Position numbers and translations under genes: made by a program
Shown: positions 51,460 to 61,006 of the stretch, piece after piece
How positions within the stretch are numbered: position 1 is the first letter of the stretch
Layout: each line of letters begins with the position of its first letter
Assembly: GCF_003732705.1 (NCBI RefSeq)
Contig: NZ_MOBR01000040.1
Location: 461,536-525,535, forward strand
Direction of reading: 5' to 3'
DNA: 64,000 bases
Origin: Pseudomonas frederiksbergensis
GTDB lineage: Bacteria > Pseudomonadota > Gammaproteobacteria > Pseudomonadales > Pseudomonadaceae
The notes under the pieces: model-generated
Databases searched by the model: none
Seen by the model: only the letters and a program-made list of their open reading frames with translations
What the model was told of the DNA's origin: nothing

Positions 51460-54400
51460 TTATGTCTCCTCAACCGCTGCGAAGCCCGATCCAGCCACAG
51501 GTAAATCACCGGCGTCGTATACAGCGTCAACAACTGGCTAAACACCAACCCGCCAATAATCGAAATCCCCAACGGCCGGCGCAGTTCCGAGCCATACCCC
51601 GTGCCCAGCACCAGCGGCAACGCGCCAAGAATCGCCGCCAACGTGGTCATCATGATCGGCCGGAAACGAATCAGGCACGCCCGGCGAATCGCGTCCTTGG
51701 CGCTGAGGCCTTGTTGTTTGCGCTCGGTGATGGCGAAGTCGATCATCATGATCGCGTTTTTCTTGACGATGCCGATCAGCAGAATCACCCCGACCAGCGC
51801 GATGATCGACAGCTCGGTACCGGTCAGCAGTAACGCAATCAGCGCGCCGACACCGGCCGAGGGCAAGGTCGAGAGGATGGTCAGCGGATGCACCAGGTTC
51901 TCGTAAAGCATCCCCAGCACCAGGTACACCGACAGCAGTGCCGCAACGATCAATAACGGTTCGCTGGCCACCGACGACTGGAACACCTGAGCCGTGCCGG
52001 CAAACTGGCCGACCACGCTCGCCGGCATCCGAAGTTGCGCCACCGCGTTATCCACCAATGCCGTGGCCTGACCAATGGCTACGCCTGGCGCAAGGTTGAA
52101 GGACGCCGTCACCGCCGCAAACGTGCCCTGGTGACTGATGGAAATCGCCGTGCGGTCCACCGAATGATCGGCAATCGCCGACAGTGGCACCAATTGAGGG
52201 TTGGCCACAGGGCTCAGGTTAGGCGCGGCGCTGCTGCCCTTGGTCGCGGCAACGCTGCCCACCGGCACATAGATCGAGCCGAGGGTGCTCGGGTCGGTCC
52301 AGTACGGCGGCGCGACTTCCATCACCACGTGGTACTGGTTGGCGGCGCGGTAAATGGTCGAGACCTGGCGCTGGCCGAACGCGTCGTAAAGCGTCTGGTC
52401 GATCGCCGAAATGCTCACCCCGAGTCGCGCCGCCGCATCGCGATTGATCTTCACGTTGGCCAGCAAACTGTTGTCCTGCTGGTCGGTGTTGATGTCGGTC
52501 AGTTGCGGCAAGCTGTGCAGCACCGCGACCACTTTCGGCACCCACTCGTCGAGACTGCTCTGGTCGTCGGCGGTCATCGTGTATTGATACTGCGCCCCGC
52601 TCTGCCGGCCACCGACGGTGATGTCCTGGGCCGACTGCAAATACAAGCGGGTGCCGGGCATGTCGCCGAGGGTGTGACGAATCTGCGCGATCACCTGCTC
52701 GGCACTGTCGCTGCGCTGATTCAACGGCTTGAGGTTGATGAACAGCTGCGCACTGTTGATCGCCCCGCCACCACCGCCTCCGCCGCCGACAAACCCTCCG
52801 ACGGTCTGCACATTCGGGTTGAGCATGACCTTGCGATTAATCTCGCTGAACTGACGCTGCATCGCCGCGTAGGAAATGCTCTGGGGCGCGACGATGCTGC
52901 CCGACAGCCGCCCGGTGTCTTCCTGCGGGAAGAAACCCTTGGGCACCAGCACGTAGAGCACGCCCGCGAAGACGATCACCCACACCGTGACCAATCCCAT
53001 CAAAATCGAATGCTCGATGACCCAACCCAGGGTCCGATCATAAAAGCGATGGAACCGTGAGTCTGGATGATCCCCTTTCGCCTGCCCTTTGCTGCGCAAC
53101 AACACGCTGGACAACATCGGCGTGACCGTCAGCGAGATCAGCATGGAAATCACAATCGCCACCGACAGCGAAATCGAAAACTCGCGAAACAAGCGCCCGA
53201 CCACACCGCCCATCAATAGCAACGGAATAAACACCGCCACCAGCGACACGCTGATGGTCAGCACGGTAAACCCGACTTCCTGGGCCCCGGCCAGCGCCGC
53301 TTGCAGGCGGGTTTCGCCGTTCTCCAGATGGCGCATGATGTTTTCCACCACCACGATGGCGTCGTCCACCACAAACCCGGTGGAAATGGTCAGCGCCATC
53401 AGCGACAGGTTGTTCAGGCTGTAACCGAGAAAATACATCGCGCTAAACGTACCGAGCAGCGACAGCGGCACCACAATCGCCGGCACCAGCGTGCTGCGCC
53501 AGTCACGGAAGAACACGAACGTCACCAGCGTCACCAACAGGATCGAGGCGATCAGTGATATTTCGACGTCGCGCAACGACGCGCGAATGGTCGTGGTGCG
53601 GTCCATCAGCAGACCGAGTTTGATGTTGGCCGGGATCGAACTCTGCAAAAACGGCAGCGCCGCTTTCACCGCATCCACCGCTTCGATGACGTTGGCCCCC
53701 GGCTGTTTGAACACCACCAGCAGCACCGCCGGCTTGCCGTTGGACAGGCCGAAATTGCGAAGATCCTCCACGTCTTCGCGCACGTAACCGAGGTCGGCGA
53801 TGTGCACCACGTCACCGTTGCTTTGCTTGACCACCATCGGCTGGTAATCCTGCATCTGATAGAGCATGTCGTTGGCGGCGATGCCGTGGGTCTGGGCGCC
53901 GATGGCCACCGAGCCCTTGGGCAGATTGGCGTTGGACGCGGCAATCACCGCCCGCACCTGCTCCAGGCTGACGCCGTAATGGTTGAGCCGATCCGGGTTG
54001 AGTTCGATGCGCACCGCCGGCAACGCGCCGCCGCCGACAGTGACGTCACCCACGCCCGTGGTCTGCAACAGTTTCTGCTCCAGCAGCGTCGAAGCGACGT
54101 CGTACATTTGCCCCGGTGTAGCGTTGTCAGAGGTCAGGCTGATGATCAGGATCGGCGAATCAGCGGGGTTGACCTTGCGGTAGGTCGGGTTGCCGGACAG
54201 ATCGCTCGGCAGGTTAGTCCGCGCCGCATTGATCGCCGCTTGCACGTCCCGGGCGGCGCCGTCGATGTCGCGGTTGAGGTCAAATTGCAGGGTGATCCGG
54301 GTCGAGCCCAAGGTGCTCGCCGAGGTCATTTGCGTGACCCCGGCGATCTGCCCGAACTGGCGCTCCAGCGGGGTCGCGACCGAGGTGGCCACGGTATTCG

Positions 54401-54566
54401 GATCGGCGCCGGGCAGCGAGGCGCGGACACTAATGGTCGGGAAATCCACCTCCGGCAACGGCGCCACCGGCAGCAAGGTAAACGCCAGCGCACCGAACAA
54501 CGCCAGGCCCGCCGCGAGCAACGTCGTCGCAATCGGGCGCTGGATGAACGGCGCGCTGAGGTTCAT
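51456..54566 (-). CDS. muxC: RND multidrug efflux permease MuxC (MdtC-type)
   Basis: A 1036-residue inner-membrane proton-drug antiporter of the HAE-RND family. The N-terminus is MNLSAPFIQRPIATTLLAAG. The proton-relay Asp pair is in TGFVVDDAIVVVENIMRHLE, and the C-terminal block is ITERKQQGLSAKDAIRRACLIRFRPIMMTTLAAI. It has two large periplasmic loops, with a Gly-rich stretch near residue 590 (GGFVGGGGGGGGAINSAQ). It is coupled to muxB upstream and to the outer-membrane gene downstream by ATGA overlaps. MdtB/C-type pumps form heterotrimers, so MuxB and MuxC probably assemble together. Confidence 0.94.
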   Translation of the reverse strand: MNLSAPFIQRPIATTLLAAGLALFGALAFTLLPVAPLPEVDFPTISVRASLPGADPNTVATSVATPLERQFGQIAGVTQMTSASTLGSTRITLQFDLNRDIDGAARDVQAAINAARTNLPSDLSGNPTYRKVNPADSPILIISLTSDNATPGQMYDVASTLLEQKLLQTTGVGDVTVGGGALPAVRIELNPDRLNHYGVSLEQVRAVIAASNANLPKGSVAIGAQTHGIAANDMLYQMQDYQPMVVKQSNGDVVHIADLGYVREDVEDLRNFGLSNGKPAVLLVVFKQPGANVIEAVDAVKAALPFLQSSIPANIKLGLLMDRTTTIRASLRDVEISLIASILLVTLVTFVFFRDWRSTLVPAIVVPLSLLGTFSAMYFLGYSLNNLSLMALTISTGFVVDDAIVVVENIMRHLENGETRLQAALAGAQEVGFTVLTISVSLVAVFIPLLLMGGVVGRLFREFSISLSVAIVISMLISLTVTPMLSSVLLRSKGQAKGDHPDSRFHRFYDRTLGWVIEHSILMGLVTVWVIVFAGVLYVLVPKGFFPQEDTGRLSGSIVAPQSISYAAMQRQFSEINRKVMLNPNVQTVGGFVGGGGGGGGAINSAQLFINLKPLNQRSDSAEQVIAQIRHTLGDMPGTRLYLQSAQDITVGGRQSGAQYQYTMTADDQSSLDEWVPKVVAVLHSLPQLTDINTDQQDNSLLANVKINRDAAARLGVSISAIDQTLYDAFGQRQVSTIYRAANQYHVVMEVAPPYWTDPSTLGSIYVPVGSVAATKGSSAAPNLSPVANPQLVPLSAIADHSVDRTAISISHQGTFAAVTASFNLAPGVAIGQATALVDNAVAQLRMPASVVGQFAGTAQVFQSSVASEPLLIVAALLSVYLVLGMLYENLVHPLTILSTLPSAGVGALIALLLTGTELSIIALVGVILLIGIVKKNAIMMIDFAITERKQQGLSAKDAIRRACLIRFRPIMMTTLAAILGALPLVLGTGYGSELRRPLGISIIGGLVFSQLLTLYTTPVIYLWLDRASQRLRRHK

Positions 54567-57500
54567 GACCGTGGCTCTGAATCAGCAGAACCGCTGAAGC
54601 GCCGCGCCAGCGAATGCATCGCCAGGAAAATCACCGGCGTCGAGAACAGCGTCAGTAACTGGCTCAACAACAAGCCGCCGATGATCGCGATCCCCAGCGG
54701 ATGGCGCAGCTCGGAACCGATCCCCGTACCCAGCGCCAGCGGCACCGCGCCAAACAGCGAAGCCATGCTGGTCATCAAAATCGGCCGAAACCTCAGCTCG
54801 GCGGCCTGCCGAATCGCCGCCACCGGATCGAGCCCGCCCTTGCGCTCCAGCTCCAACGCGAAGTCGACCATCATGATGCCGTTCTTCATCACGATGCCGA
54901 TCAGCAGCACAATCCCGATCAGCCCGATGATGTCGAACTGCGTGCCAGTGATCAGCAGCGCCAGCAACGCACCGAGGGCCGCCGACAGCAGCGTCGACAG
55001 GATGGTCACCGGGTGCACGAAGCTCTCGTAGAGAATCCCCAGCATCAGGTACACCACCACAATCGCCGCCAACACCAGAAACACCTGATTCGACAACGAC
55101 GCCTCGAAAGTCGCCGCCGCACCTTCGAGGGAGGCCTGCACCGTCAGCGGCAAGGCCAATTGGGTTTCGATGTCCTTGAGCCGCGTGACCGCCGCACCGA
55201 GGGTCTGGCCCGGCGCGAGGTTGAACGAGACATCGGCGTAGGGAAACTGCCCGAGCCGGTTGATCGTAATCGGCGTGCGCACCACATTCAGGGTGGCCAT
55301 GCTCGACAGCGGCGCCACCCCGCCGCCGGGGATATCGACGTAGAGCCCGGTCAGCAAATCGGCGAGATTGTGCGGCGGATGATCGGTGGCCATCACCACG
55401 TGATACTGGTTGAGCTGGGTGTAAATGGTCGACACCTGGCGCTGGCCGAACGCGTCGTAGAGCACGTCGTCGATGGCCTGGGGCGTGATGCCCAGGCGCG
55501 AAGCGGTGGCACGGTCGAAGGTCAGCTGGATCTGATTGCCGAATTGCAGCGCCTGACTCTGCACGTCGGTGAACATCGGGTCTTTCTTGATTGCCGCCAG
55601 CAGTTTGCCGGTCCACTGCTCCAGCACGTCCGGGTCGGTGGCTTGCAGGCCGAGGCGGTAACTGGTGGTCGAGACGGTGGCGTCGAGGGTCAGGTCTTGC
55701 ACCCCGTGCAGGTACAGGCGAATCCCCGAGTCATCGGTGTTGGCGTCCGCCAGTCGGCGGATCACAGCGGCGCTGCTGTCGCGCTCCCCTCGCGGCTGGA
55801 GGTTGATCAGCAAATTGCCCTGGTTGATCGTCGGGTTGGTCTGGTCGATGCCGACGAAGGACGACAGGCTGGCCACTGCCGGATCCTTGAGGATGCGGTC
55901 CGCCAAGCGTTGTTGCTCGACCTGCATCTGCTGGAAGGAAATAGTCGGCGCAGCCTGGGATATCCCCTGGATCAGCCCGGTGTCCTGCTCGGGAAAAAAG
56001 CCCTTGGGCATGATCACGATGATCAGCAACGTCAGCAGCGCGGTGCACATCACCGAGATCAGCGTCAGGGTTCGATGCACCAGCACCCAGTCGAGGCCGC
56101 GCACGTAGTAGCCGTTGATCCGGTCGAAGAAATCCACCCGCCGCTCGCCGGTTTTGGCCTTGAGCATTCGCGAGCACATCATCGGTGTCAGGGTCAGGGA
56201 AATCAGCGCGGAAATGACGATGGTCACCGCCACGGTCATGGCGAACTCGCGGAACAAGCGACCGACCACATCGCCCATGAACAGCAGCGGAATCATCACC
56301 GCGATCAGCGCAATGGACAGGGAAATGATGGTGAAACCGATCTGCTCCGAGCCCTTGAGCGCGGCGTCCAGGGGCGAGTCGCCGGCCTCGATGTAGCGGG
56401 TGATGTTTTCGATCATGACGATGGCGTCATCGACCACAAACCCAATGGCGATGGTCAGCGCCATCAGCGTCAGGTTGTTCAGGGAAAAGCCCAGCACGTA
56501 GGCCACCGCCAAGGTGCCGACCAGGGTCAACGGCACCGTGACCGCCGGAATCACTGTGGCCGCGACGTTGCGCAGGAAGATGAAAATCACAATCACCACC
56601 AGCAGCACCGCCACGCCCAGTTCGTACTGCACGTCGGTGACCGACGCGCGGATGGTCTGGGTGCGGTCAGTGAGCACCGCGACCTTGAGCGTGCCCGGCA
56701 GGCTGGCGCGCAGTTTTGGCAGCAGTTGCTGCACCCGGTCGACCACGTCGATGACGTTGGCGCCGGGCTGGCGCTGGATGTTCAGCACAATCGATGGGGT
56801 GCGGTCGGTCCATGCCGCTTGCCGGGGATTTTCCGGGCCCTGGATCGAACTGGCGATTTGCGCCAGGCGAATCGGCGCGCCGTTTTTGTAGGCGATCACC
56901 AGGTCGCGGTATTCCTCCGCCGATTGCAGTTGATCGTTGCCGCCAATCGAGTACGCCTGGAACTTGCCATCGATATTGCCCTTGGCCTGATTGACGTTGG
57001 CGTTGCTCAGCGCCGTGCGCAGATCCTCCATCGACAGCCCGAGGTTATTCAACGCCGAGGTATTGGCCTGGACCCGCACCGCCGGGCGCTGGCCGCCGCT
57101 GATAGTCACGAGGCCGACGCCGGTAATTTGTGAGATTTTCTGCGCCAGGCGCGTGTCGGCCAGGTCTTCGATTTTGGTCAGCGGCAGTACGTCGGAGGTC
57201 AGGGACAGGGTCAGCACCGGAGCATCGGCCGGGTTGACCTTGCTGTACACCGGTGGGTACGGCAGGTTGGTTGGCAGGAAGGTACCGGCGGCATTGATCG
57301 CGGCTTGCACTTCCTGCTCGGCGACGTCCAGGGACAACGCCAGGTCGAACTGCAAGGTAATCACCGAAGCGCCGTCGGAGCTGGTGGAATTCATCGACTT
57401 GAGCCCGGGCATTTCTCCCAGTTGCCGTTCCAGCGGCGCGGTAATCGAAGAGCTGACCACTTGCGGGCTGGCACCGGTGTATTGGGTAAACACCTGGATG

Positions 57501-57631
57501 GTCGGGTAATCGACTTCCGGCAGGGCCGAGACCGAGAGCAAGTGATAACCGAGCAGCCCCACCAGCAGCACCGCGATCATCAACAGCGTGGTGGCCACCG
57601 GCCGTTCGATAAAAGGACGCGAGACATTCAT
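54563..57631 (-). CDS. muxB: RND multidrug efflux permease MuxB (MdtB-type)
   Basis: A 1022-residue paralogue of MuxC. The N-terminus is MNVSRPFIERPVATTLLMIAV, the Asp pair is in IGFVVDDAIVMIENITRYIEAG, and the C-terminal domain has LELERKGGLDPVAAIRQAAELRFRPILMTSMASLF. Subunits B and C come from an ancient duplication, and both keep the Asp-Asp relay. In enterobacterial MdtBC the two subunits play different parts in transport. It starts 13 nt after muxA. Confidence 0.94.
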   Translation of the reverse strand: MNVSRPFIERPVATTLLMIAVLLVGLLGYHLLSVSALPEVDYPTIQVFTQYTGASPQVVSSSITAPLERQLGEMPGLKSMNSTSSDGASVITLQFDLALSLDVAEQEVQAAINAAGTFLPTNLPYPPVYSKVNPADAPVLTLSLTSDVLPLTKIEDLADTRLAQKISQITGVGLVTISGGQRPAVRVQANTSALNNLGLSMEDLRTALSNANVNQAKGNIDGKFQAYSIGGNDQLQSAEEYRDLVIAYKNGAPIRLAQIASSIQGPENPRQAAWTDRTPSIVLNIQRQPGANVIDVVDRVQQLLPKLRASLPGTLKVAVLTDRTQTIRASVTDVQYELGVAVLLVVIVIFIFLRNVAATVIPAVTVPLTLVGTLAVAYVLGFSLNNLTLMALTIAIGFVVDDAIVMIENITRYIEAGDSPLDAALKGSEQIGFTIISLSIALIAVMIPLLFMGDVVGRLFREFAMTVAVTIVISALISLTLTPMMCSRMLKAKTGERRVDFFDRINGYYVRGLDWVLVHRTLTLISVMCTALLTLLIIVIMPKGFFPEQDTGLIQGISQAAPTISFQQMQVEQQRLADRILKDPAVASLSSFVGIDQTNPTINQGNLLINLQPRGERDSSAAVIRRLADANTDDSGIRLYLHGVQDLTLDATVSTTSYRLGLQATDPDVLEQWTGKLLAAIKKDPMFTDVQSQALQFGNQIQLTFDRATASRLGITPQAIDDVLYDAFGQRQVSTIYTQLNQYHVVMATDHPPHNLADLLTGLYVDIPGGGVAPLSSMATLNVVRTPITINRLGQFPYADVSFNLAPGQTLGAAVTRLKDIETQLALPLTVQASLEGAAATFEASLSNQVFLVLAAIVVVYLMLGILYESFVHPVTILSTLLSAALGALLALLITGTQFDIIGLIGIVLLIGIVMKNGIMMVDFALELERKGGLDPVAAIRQAAELRFRPILMTSMASLFGAVPLALGTGIGSELRHPLGIAIIGGLLLSQLLTLFSTPVIFLAMHSLARRFSGSADSEPRS

Positions 57632-57644
57632 GGCTGGCGGCTCC

Positions 57645-58766
57645 TCACTGGGCGACGACTTTCACCGTCGAGCCATCGTCGAGTTTGTCCCCGCCCTCGG
57701 TGATCACCTGCTCACCGCTCTTGACGCCGTTGTCGAGAATCGCCGTGGCATCGCCCTGCGCCGGCCCGGTTTTGATGTTGCGCAGGCTGGCCTTGTCGCC
57801 GTTGACCACAAACAGGAAATCGCCCTTGCTGCCGTGCTGGATCGCGGTGGTCGGCACCACGGGCGCCTGGCTCAGGGTGTCGGCCTTGAGCCGGGCGTTG
57901 ACGAACTGATTGGGGAACAGCGCGTTGCCCGAGTCATCGAACTGCGCCTTGACCTTGATCGTGCCGGTGCTGATGTCCACCTGATTATCCAGGGCCAGCA
58001 GGTTGCCTGTGGCGAGCAGGTTGTGTTTGTTGCGGTCGTAGGCCAGCACGGTGACCGTGCCACGAGCCAGGGCTTGATTGATCGAGCCCAGGTCATCCTC
58101 GGGCACGGCGAACACCACGGTGGCCGGGGTCATTTGAGTGATGACCGCGATGCCGGTGGTGCTGCCGTTGGTCACGTAGTTGCCGGGATCCACCAGGCGC
58201 AGGCCGACCACGCCGTCGATGGGCGACAGGATCGTGCAATAGCTCAGTTGTACCTCAAGGTTTTGCACGTTGCCCTGATCGGCCGCGACCGTGCCCTGTT
58301 GTTGCTGGACCAGGGAGGCCTGGGTATCGAGGGTTTGTTGGCTGGTGGAGCCGACTTTGATCAGTTCGCGAAACCGTGTGAGGTCGCGCTGGTTGTTGCT
58401 CAACACGGCCTGATCGTGAGCCAGAGTGCCTTTGGCCACGGCCAGTTGCGCCTTGAGCGAGCGGTCGTCGATCCGGGCGATGACCTGGCCCTTGCTGACG
58501 TGCTGGCCTTCCTTGAATTCGACGCTGCTGAGAATGCCGTCCACCTGGCTGACCACCGTGACGCTGCGGGTCGGCGTCACGGTGCCGAGGGCGTCGATGT
58601 ACACCGGCACGTCCTGCAACTTCACCGCCACCGCAGCTACCGGCTCGGCGGGCGGCGGCGGTTTGGCCTTATGTTGGCCACTCATCAGGTAGAACCACAG
58701 GGCGAACGCCAGCAACAGCACAACGCCGAAGATCAGCACGAACTTGCCTCGCCTGCGTTTCTCCAC
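57645..58766 (-). CDS. muxA: RND efflux periplasmic adaptor MuxA (MdtA-type)
   Basis: A 373-residue HlyD-family membrane-fusion protein. The N-terminal membrane anchor is KFVLIFGVVLLLAFALWFYLM, with no lipobox. The lipoyl-like halves are GTVTPTRSVTVVSQVDGILSSVEFKEGQHVSKGQVIARID and VQLSYCTILSPIDGVVGLRLVDPGNYV, with an alpha-hairpin between. The start is a GTG at 58766 with AAGGGG upstream; no upstream ATG in frame is closer to family norms. It is first in muxA-muxB-muxC-opmB and divergent from a TetR gene 194 bp away. Confidence 0.93.
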   Translation of the reverse strand: MEKRRRGKFVLIFGVVLLLAFALWFYLMSGQHKAKPPPPAEPVAAVAVKLQDVPVYIDALGTVTPTRSVTVVSQVDGILSSVEFKEGQHVSKGQVIARIDDRSLKAQLAVAKGTLAHDQAVLSNNQRDLTRFRELIKVGSTSQQTLDTQASLVQQQQGTVAADQGNVQNLEVQLSYCTILSPIDGVVGLRLVDPGNYVTNGSTTGIAVITQMTPATVVFAVPEDDLGSINQALARGTVTVLAYDRNKHNLLATGNLLALDNQVDISTGTIKVKAQFDDSGNALFPNQFVNARLKADTLSQAPVVPTTAIQHGSKGDFLFVVNGDKASLRNIKTGPAQGDATAILDNGVKSGEQVITEGGDKLDDGSTVKVVAQ

Positions 58767-58960
58767 GGCCGCGCGCCCCTTGCCACTGGTTGCTGTTTAG
58801 ACTCTAACAGCGCCCCTGTTTCCAGTCTGAAGGATGGCGAGTTTGTTCAGCCGGGCGACAGGCTGGTCCGACGAGCACCTGACCTGCGCATTCTTGAGCG
58901 CCGCGCGAGGCCGGTGCTACCATGCGCAACCGCCAGAACAGGCAAGGAACCACCTGGTTT

Positions 58961-59566
58961 ATGAGCACTATCCGCGAGCGCAACAAAGAACTGATCCTGC
59001 GTGCCGCCAGTGAAGAATTTGCCGACAAAGGCTTCGCTGCGACCAAAACCAGTGATATCGCGGCCAAGGCGGGATTGCCCAAGCCCAACGTCTACTACTA
59101 TTTCAAATCCAAGGAAAACCTCTACCGCGAGGTCCTGGAAAGCATCATCGAGCCGATCCTGCAGGCCTCGACGCCGTTCAACGCCGACGGCGTACCCAGC
59201 GAAGTGCTGAGCGGCTACATCCGCTCCAAGATCCGCATCTCCCGCGACCTGCCCTTCGCCTCCAAGGTGTTCGCCAGCGAAATCATGCACGGCGCCCCGC
59301 ACCTGAGCGCCGACCTGGTGGAACGCCTCAACGGCCAGGCCAAGCACAACATCGACTGCATCCAGACCTGGATCGACCGCAACCAAATCGCCCCCATCGA
59401 CCCCAACCACCTGATGTTCAGCATCTGGGCCGCGACCCAGACCTACGCCGACTTCGACTGGCAGATCTCGGCGGTGACCGGTAAAGCCAAGCTGGATGAA
59501 GCGGATTATGAAGCGGCGGCGCAGACGATTATTCGGTTGGTGTTGAAGGGGTGTGAGCCGGACTGA
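58961..59566 (+). CDS. TetR/AcrR family transcriptional regulator
   Basis: A 201-residue regulator. The N-terminal helix-turn-helix is RAASEEFADKGFAATKTSDIAAKAGLPKPNVYYYFKSKENLYREVL, a near-ideal TetR_N domain. The C-terminal all-helical domain (FASKVFASEIMHGAPHLSADLVERL, then WIDRNQIAPIDPNHLMFSIWAATQTYADFDWQI) resembles the RutR/YcdC-type C-terminal family. I chose the ATG at 58961 (MSTIRERNKELIL); the ATG at 58922 would add 13 residues. AAGGA lies 13 nt upstream of the chosen start, rather far. Its divergence from muxABC-opmB suggests control of the pump, but RutR-like members respond to metabolites, so the target is not certain. Confidence 0.92.
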   Translation: MSTIRERNKELILRAASEEFADKGFAATKTSDIAAKAGLPKPNVYYYFKSKENLYREVLESIIEPILQASTPFNADGVPSEVLSGYIRSKIRISRDLPFASKVFASEIMHGAPHLSADLVERLNGQAKHNIDCIQTWIDRNQIAPIDPNHLMFSIWAATQTYADFDWQISAVTGKAKLDEADYEAAAQTIIRLVLKGCEPD

Positions 59567-59581
59567 TACACCGCGGCGCGG

Positions 59582-59659
59582 CCTTCGCGAGCAAGCCCGC
59601 TCCCACAAGGGGATCCGTAAACGCTGAAGATCCAATGTGGGAGCGAGCCTGCTCGCGAA
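59582..59659. repeat. REPIN (GTGG-type) on the 3' side of the RAYT gene
   Basis: Inverted REP pair: GCCTTCGCGAGCAAGCCCGC TCCCACA at 59581-59607 and TGTGGGAGCGAGCCTGCTCG CGAA at 59636-59659. The right REP ends 22 nt from the RAYT stop codon. Flanking of a RAYT gene by its cognate REPs is the expected arrangement. Confidence 0.93.
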
Positions 59660-59680
59660 TAACCGCAACTCGGTCCCGGA

Positions 59681-60139
59681 TCAAAGCCAGACAGCATCCC
59701 ACAACGGATAGTCGCCAAACCGCTCCACCAAACCTGCCCGTAAAGGGTTGGCGACAACGTACTGAGCAAGCTTTACCAAGTCGTCCTCTCGACGCAGAGC
59801 TCTATCATGAAAACCTCGCTGCCATAGCCCGGTCTTACGACCGGTAGCCAGTTTCACCGCTTTGGTACTCAAAGACTTGGTCCTTTGCATAAGCTCACTC
59901 AACGATCCCTGCTGCAACTCGACCAACCAATGAAAGTGATCGGGCATAACAACCCAGGCCAATGAATTGGCATGGCCTTGGTTCTGAGCTGTGCGGAACT
60001 GCTCGACCACTAATCGACCCAAGAAAAAGTCTTTGAAGACAGGTTCTCTATCGAGAGTGTTGGTGGTTAGCAGGTAAATCCGATTCTGTTCGGCATAGCG
60101 GCCGATGCGCAGGCGATGTGAGGCAGCTAAATCCGGCAT
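59681..60139 (-). CDS. REP-associated tyrosine transposase (RAYT)
   Basis: A 152-residue single-domain Y1/HUH transposase related to IS200/IS605 TnpA. The metal-binding HUH motif is in VVMPDHFHWLVEL (His-Phe-His). The catalytic Tyr is in VKLAQYVVANPLRAGLVERF, with the preceding LWQRGFHDRALR typical of RAYTs. The gene starts at 60139 with AAGGGCAAAGGA just upstream. It is complete, with no frameshift. It lies between two GTGG-type REPINs and has no terminal inverted repeats of its own, so it behaves as a fixed domesticated transposase. It is the most likely source of the GTGG-type REPINs in this window. Confidence 0.95.
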   Translation of the reverse strand: MPDLAASHRLRIGRYAEQNRIYLLTTNTLDREPVFKDFFLGRLVVEQFRTAQNQGHANSLAWVVMPDHFHWLVELQQGSLSELMQRTKSLSTKAVKLATGRKTGLWQRGFHDRALRREDDLVKLAQYVVANPLRAGLVERFGDYPLWDAVWL

Positions 60140-60150
60140 TCCTTTGCCCT

Positions 60151-60171
60151 TTTCATGATGAAGTCATGAAA
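60151..60171 (-). promoter_or_regulatory. Inverted repeat in the RAYT leader
   Basis: TTTCATGA / TCATGAAA with a 5-nt spacer, 11 nt upstream of the RAYT start. As an 8-bp hairpin or protein site close to the ribosome binding site it could limit transposase expression. Confidence 0.5.
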
Positions 60172-60231
60172 GGCTAGACGGATAAATGCCGAGGACAGGA
60201 CAGACTTTTAGCTGAATGTGTCTGGGAGATT

Positions 60232-60309
60232 GCCTTCGCGAGCAGGCTCGCTCCCACACTCGATCTCCGTAACACTGAAGATTCCCTGTGGGAGCGGGCT
60301 TGCTCGCGG
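60232..60309. repeat. REPIN (GTGG-type) on the 5' side of the RAYT gene
   Basis: Inverted REP pair: GCCTTCGCGAGCAGGCTCGC TCCCACA on the left and TGTGGGAGCGGGCTTGCTCG CGG on the right. The spacer contains CGATCTCCGTAACACTGAAGATTC, which resembles the inner part of the opposite REPIN (GGATCCGTAAACGCTGAAGATCC), so the two flanking REPINs are close relatives. Confidence 0.93.
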
Positions 60310-60335
60310 AAGCGCCAGTTCAAACAACAAAAATA

Positions 60336-60776
60336 CTAAGCACTAACCCCCGCATCCGCCCGCAACCCCAGCTCTTCAATCGCCCGAATCGCACACTGCT
60401 CATCCACATCCGACAGATCCCCGCTGATCCCCACCGCCCCCAGCACGTTCCCATCCTGATCCCTAATCAACACACCACCCGGTGCCGGCACGACGGTGCC
60501 CTGCCCCAGGCTGTTCAGCGCGGCGATAAACGCGGGTCTTTGTTGGGCGTCCAGCGCCAGCAGGCGTGAACTTTTACCCAGGGCGATCGCGCCCCAGGCC
60601 TTGCCGATGGCGATTTGCGGGCGTAGCAGGCTGGCGCCGTCTTCACGCTGCAAAGAGATCAGATGACCACCCGCATCCAGTACCGCGATGGTCAGTGGTG
60701 CTGCGGATACTGCACGTCCTGCGGCGATGGCCTGAGTGGTCAGGCTGACTGCGACGTTCAAGGTTAAAGCGCTCAT
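60336..60776 (-). CDS. glcG: GlcG/HbpS family heme-binding-like protein
   Basis: A 146-residue GlcG/HbpS-fold protein. The segments PLTIAVLDAGGHLISLQREDGAS, RPQIAIGKAWGAIALGKSSR and PGGVLIRDQDGNVLGAVGISGDLSDVDEQCA are characteristic. There is no signal peptide. Members occur beside glycolate and glyoxylate genes without a settled biochemical role; some bind heme. It is divergent from gcl and shares its control region, with a TTGTATACAA site on its own side, so the two are likely co-regulated. Confidence 0.88.
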   Translation of the reverse strand: MSALTLNVAVSLTTQAIAAGRAVSAAPLTIAVLDAGGHLISLQREDGASLLRPQIAIGKAWGAIALGKSSRLLALDAQQRPAFIAALNSLGQGTVVPAPGGVLIRDQDGNVLGAVGISGDLSDVDEQCAIRAIEELGLRADAGVSA

Positions 60777-60869
60777 GGTGCCGTCCTCATTTTGTTATTG
60801 GAAAGCGGTTGGGTTGCGGTGCTGTGCCGCAGTCCGATGCAACAAATAGAACACAATAGATTATTTATT

Positions 60870-60879
60870 TGTATACAAT
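60870..60879. promoter_or_regulatory. Palindromic operator, copy 1 (glcG side)
   Basis: TTGTATACAA within the longer ATTTGTATACAATAAT. A perfect 10-bp palindrome, 91 nt upstream of the glcG start. The form is that of operators of GntR (FadR/VanR-type) regulators. Confidence 0.72.
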
Positions 60880-61006
60880 AATTCTCGAAAAGCGCCACAT
60901 ACGACGAAAAGCCACAGCAGAACGGGCTTCCGACGAATGAAACAGTCGCTTGAGAAAATGGATTGACCTGCGCCGTCCGCCGTGAATACACTCTGCGCAA
61001 AGCCAT

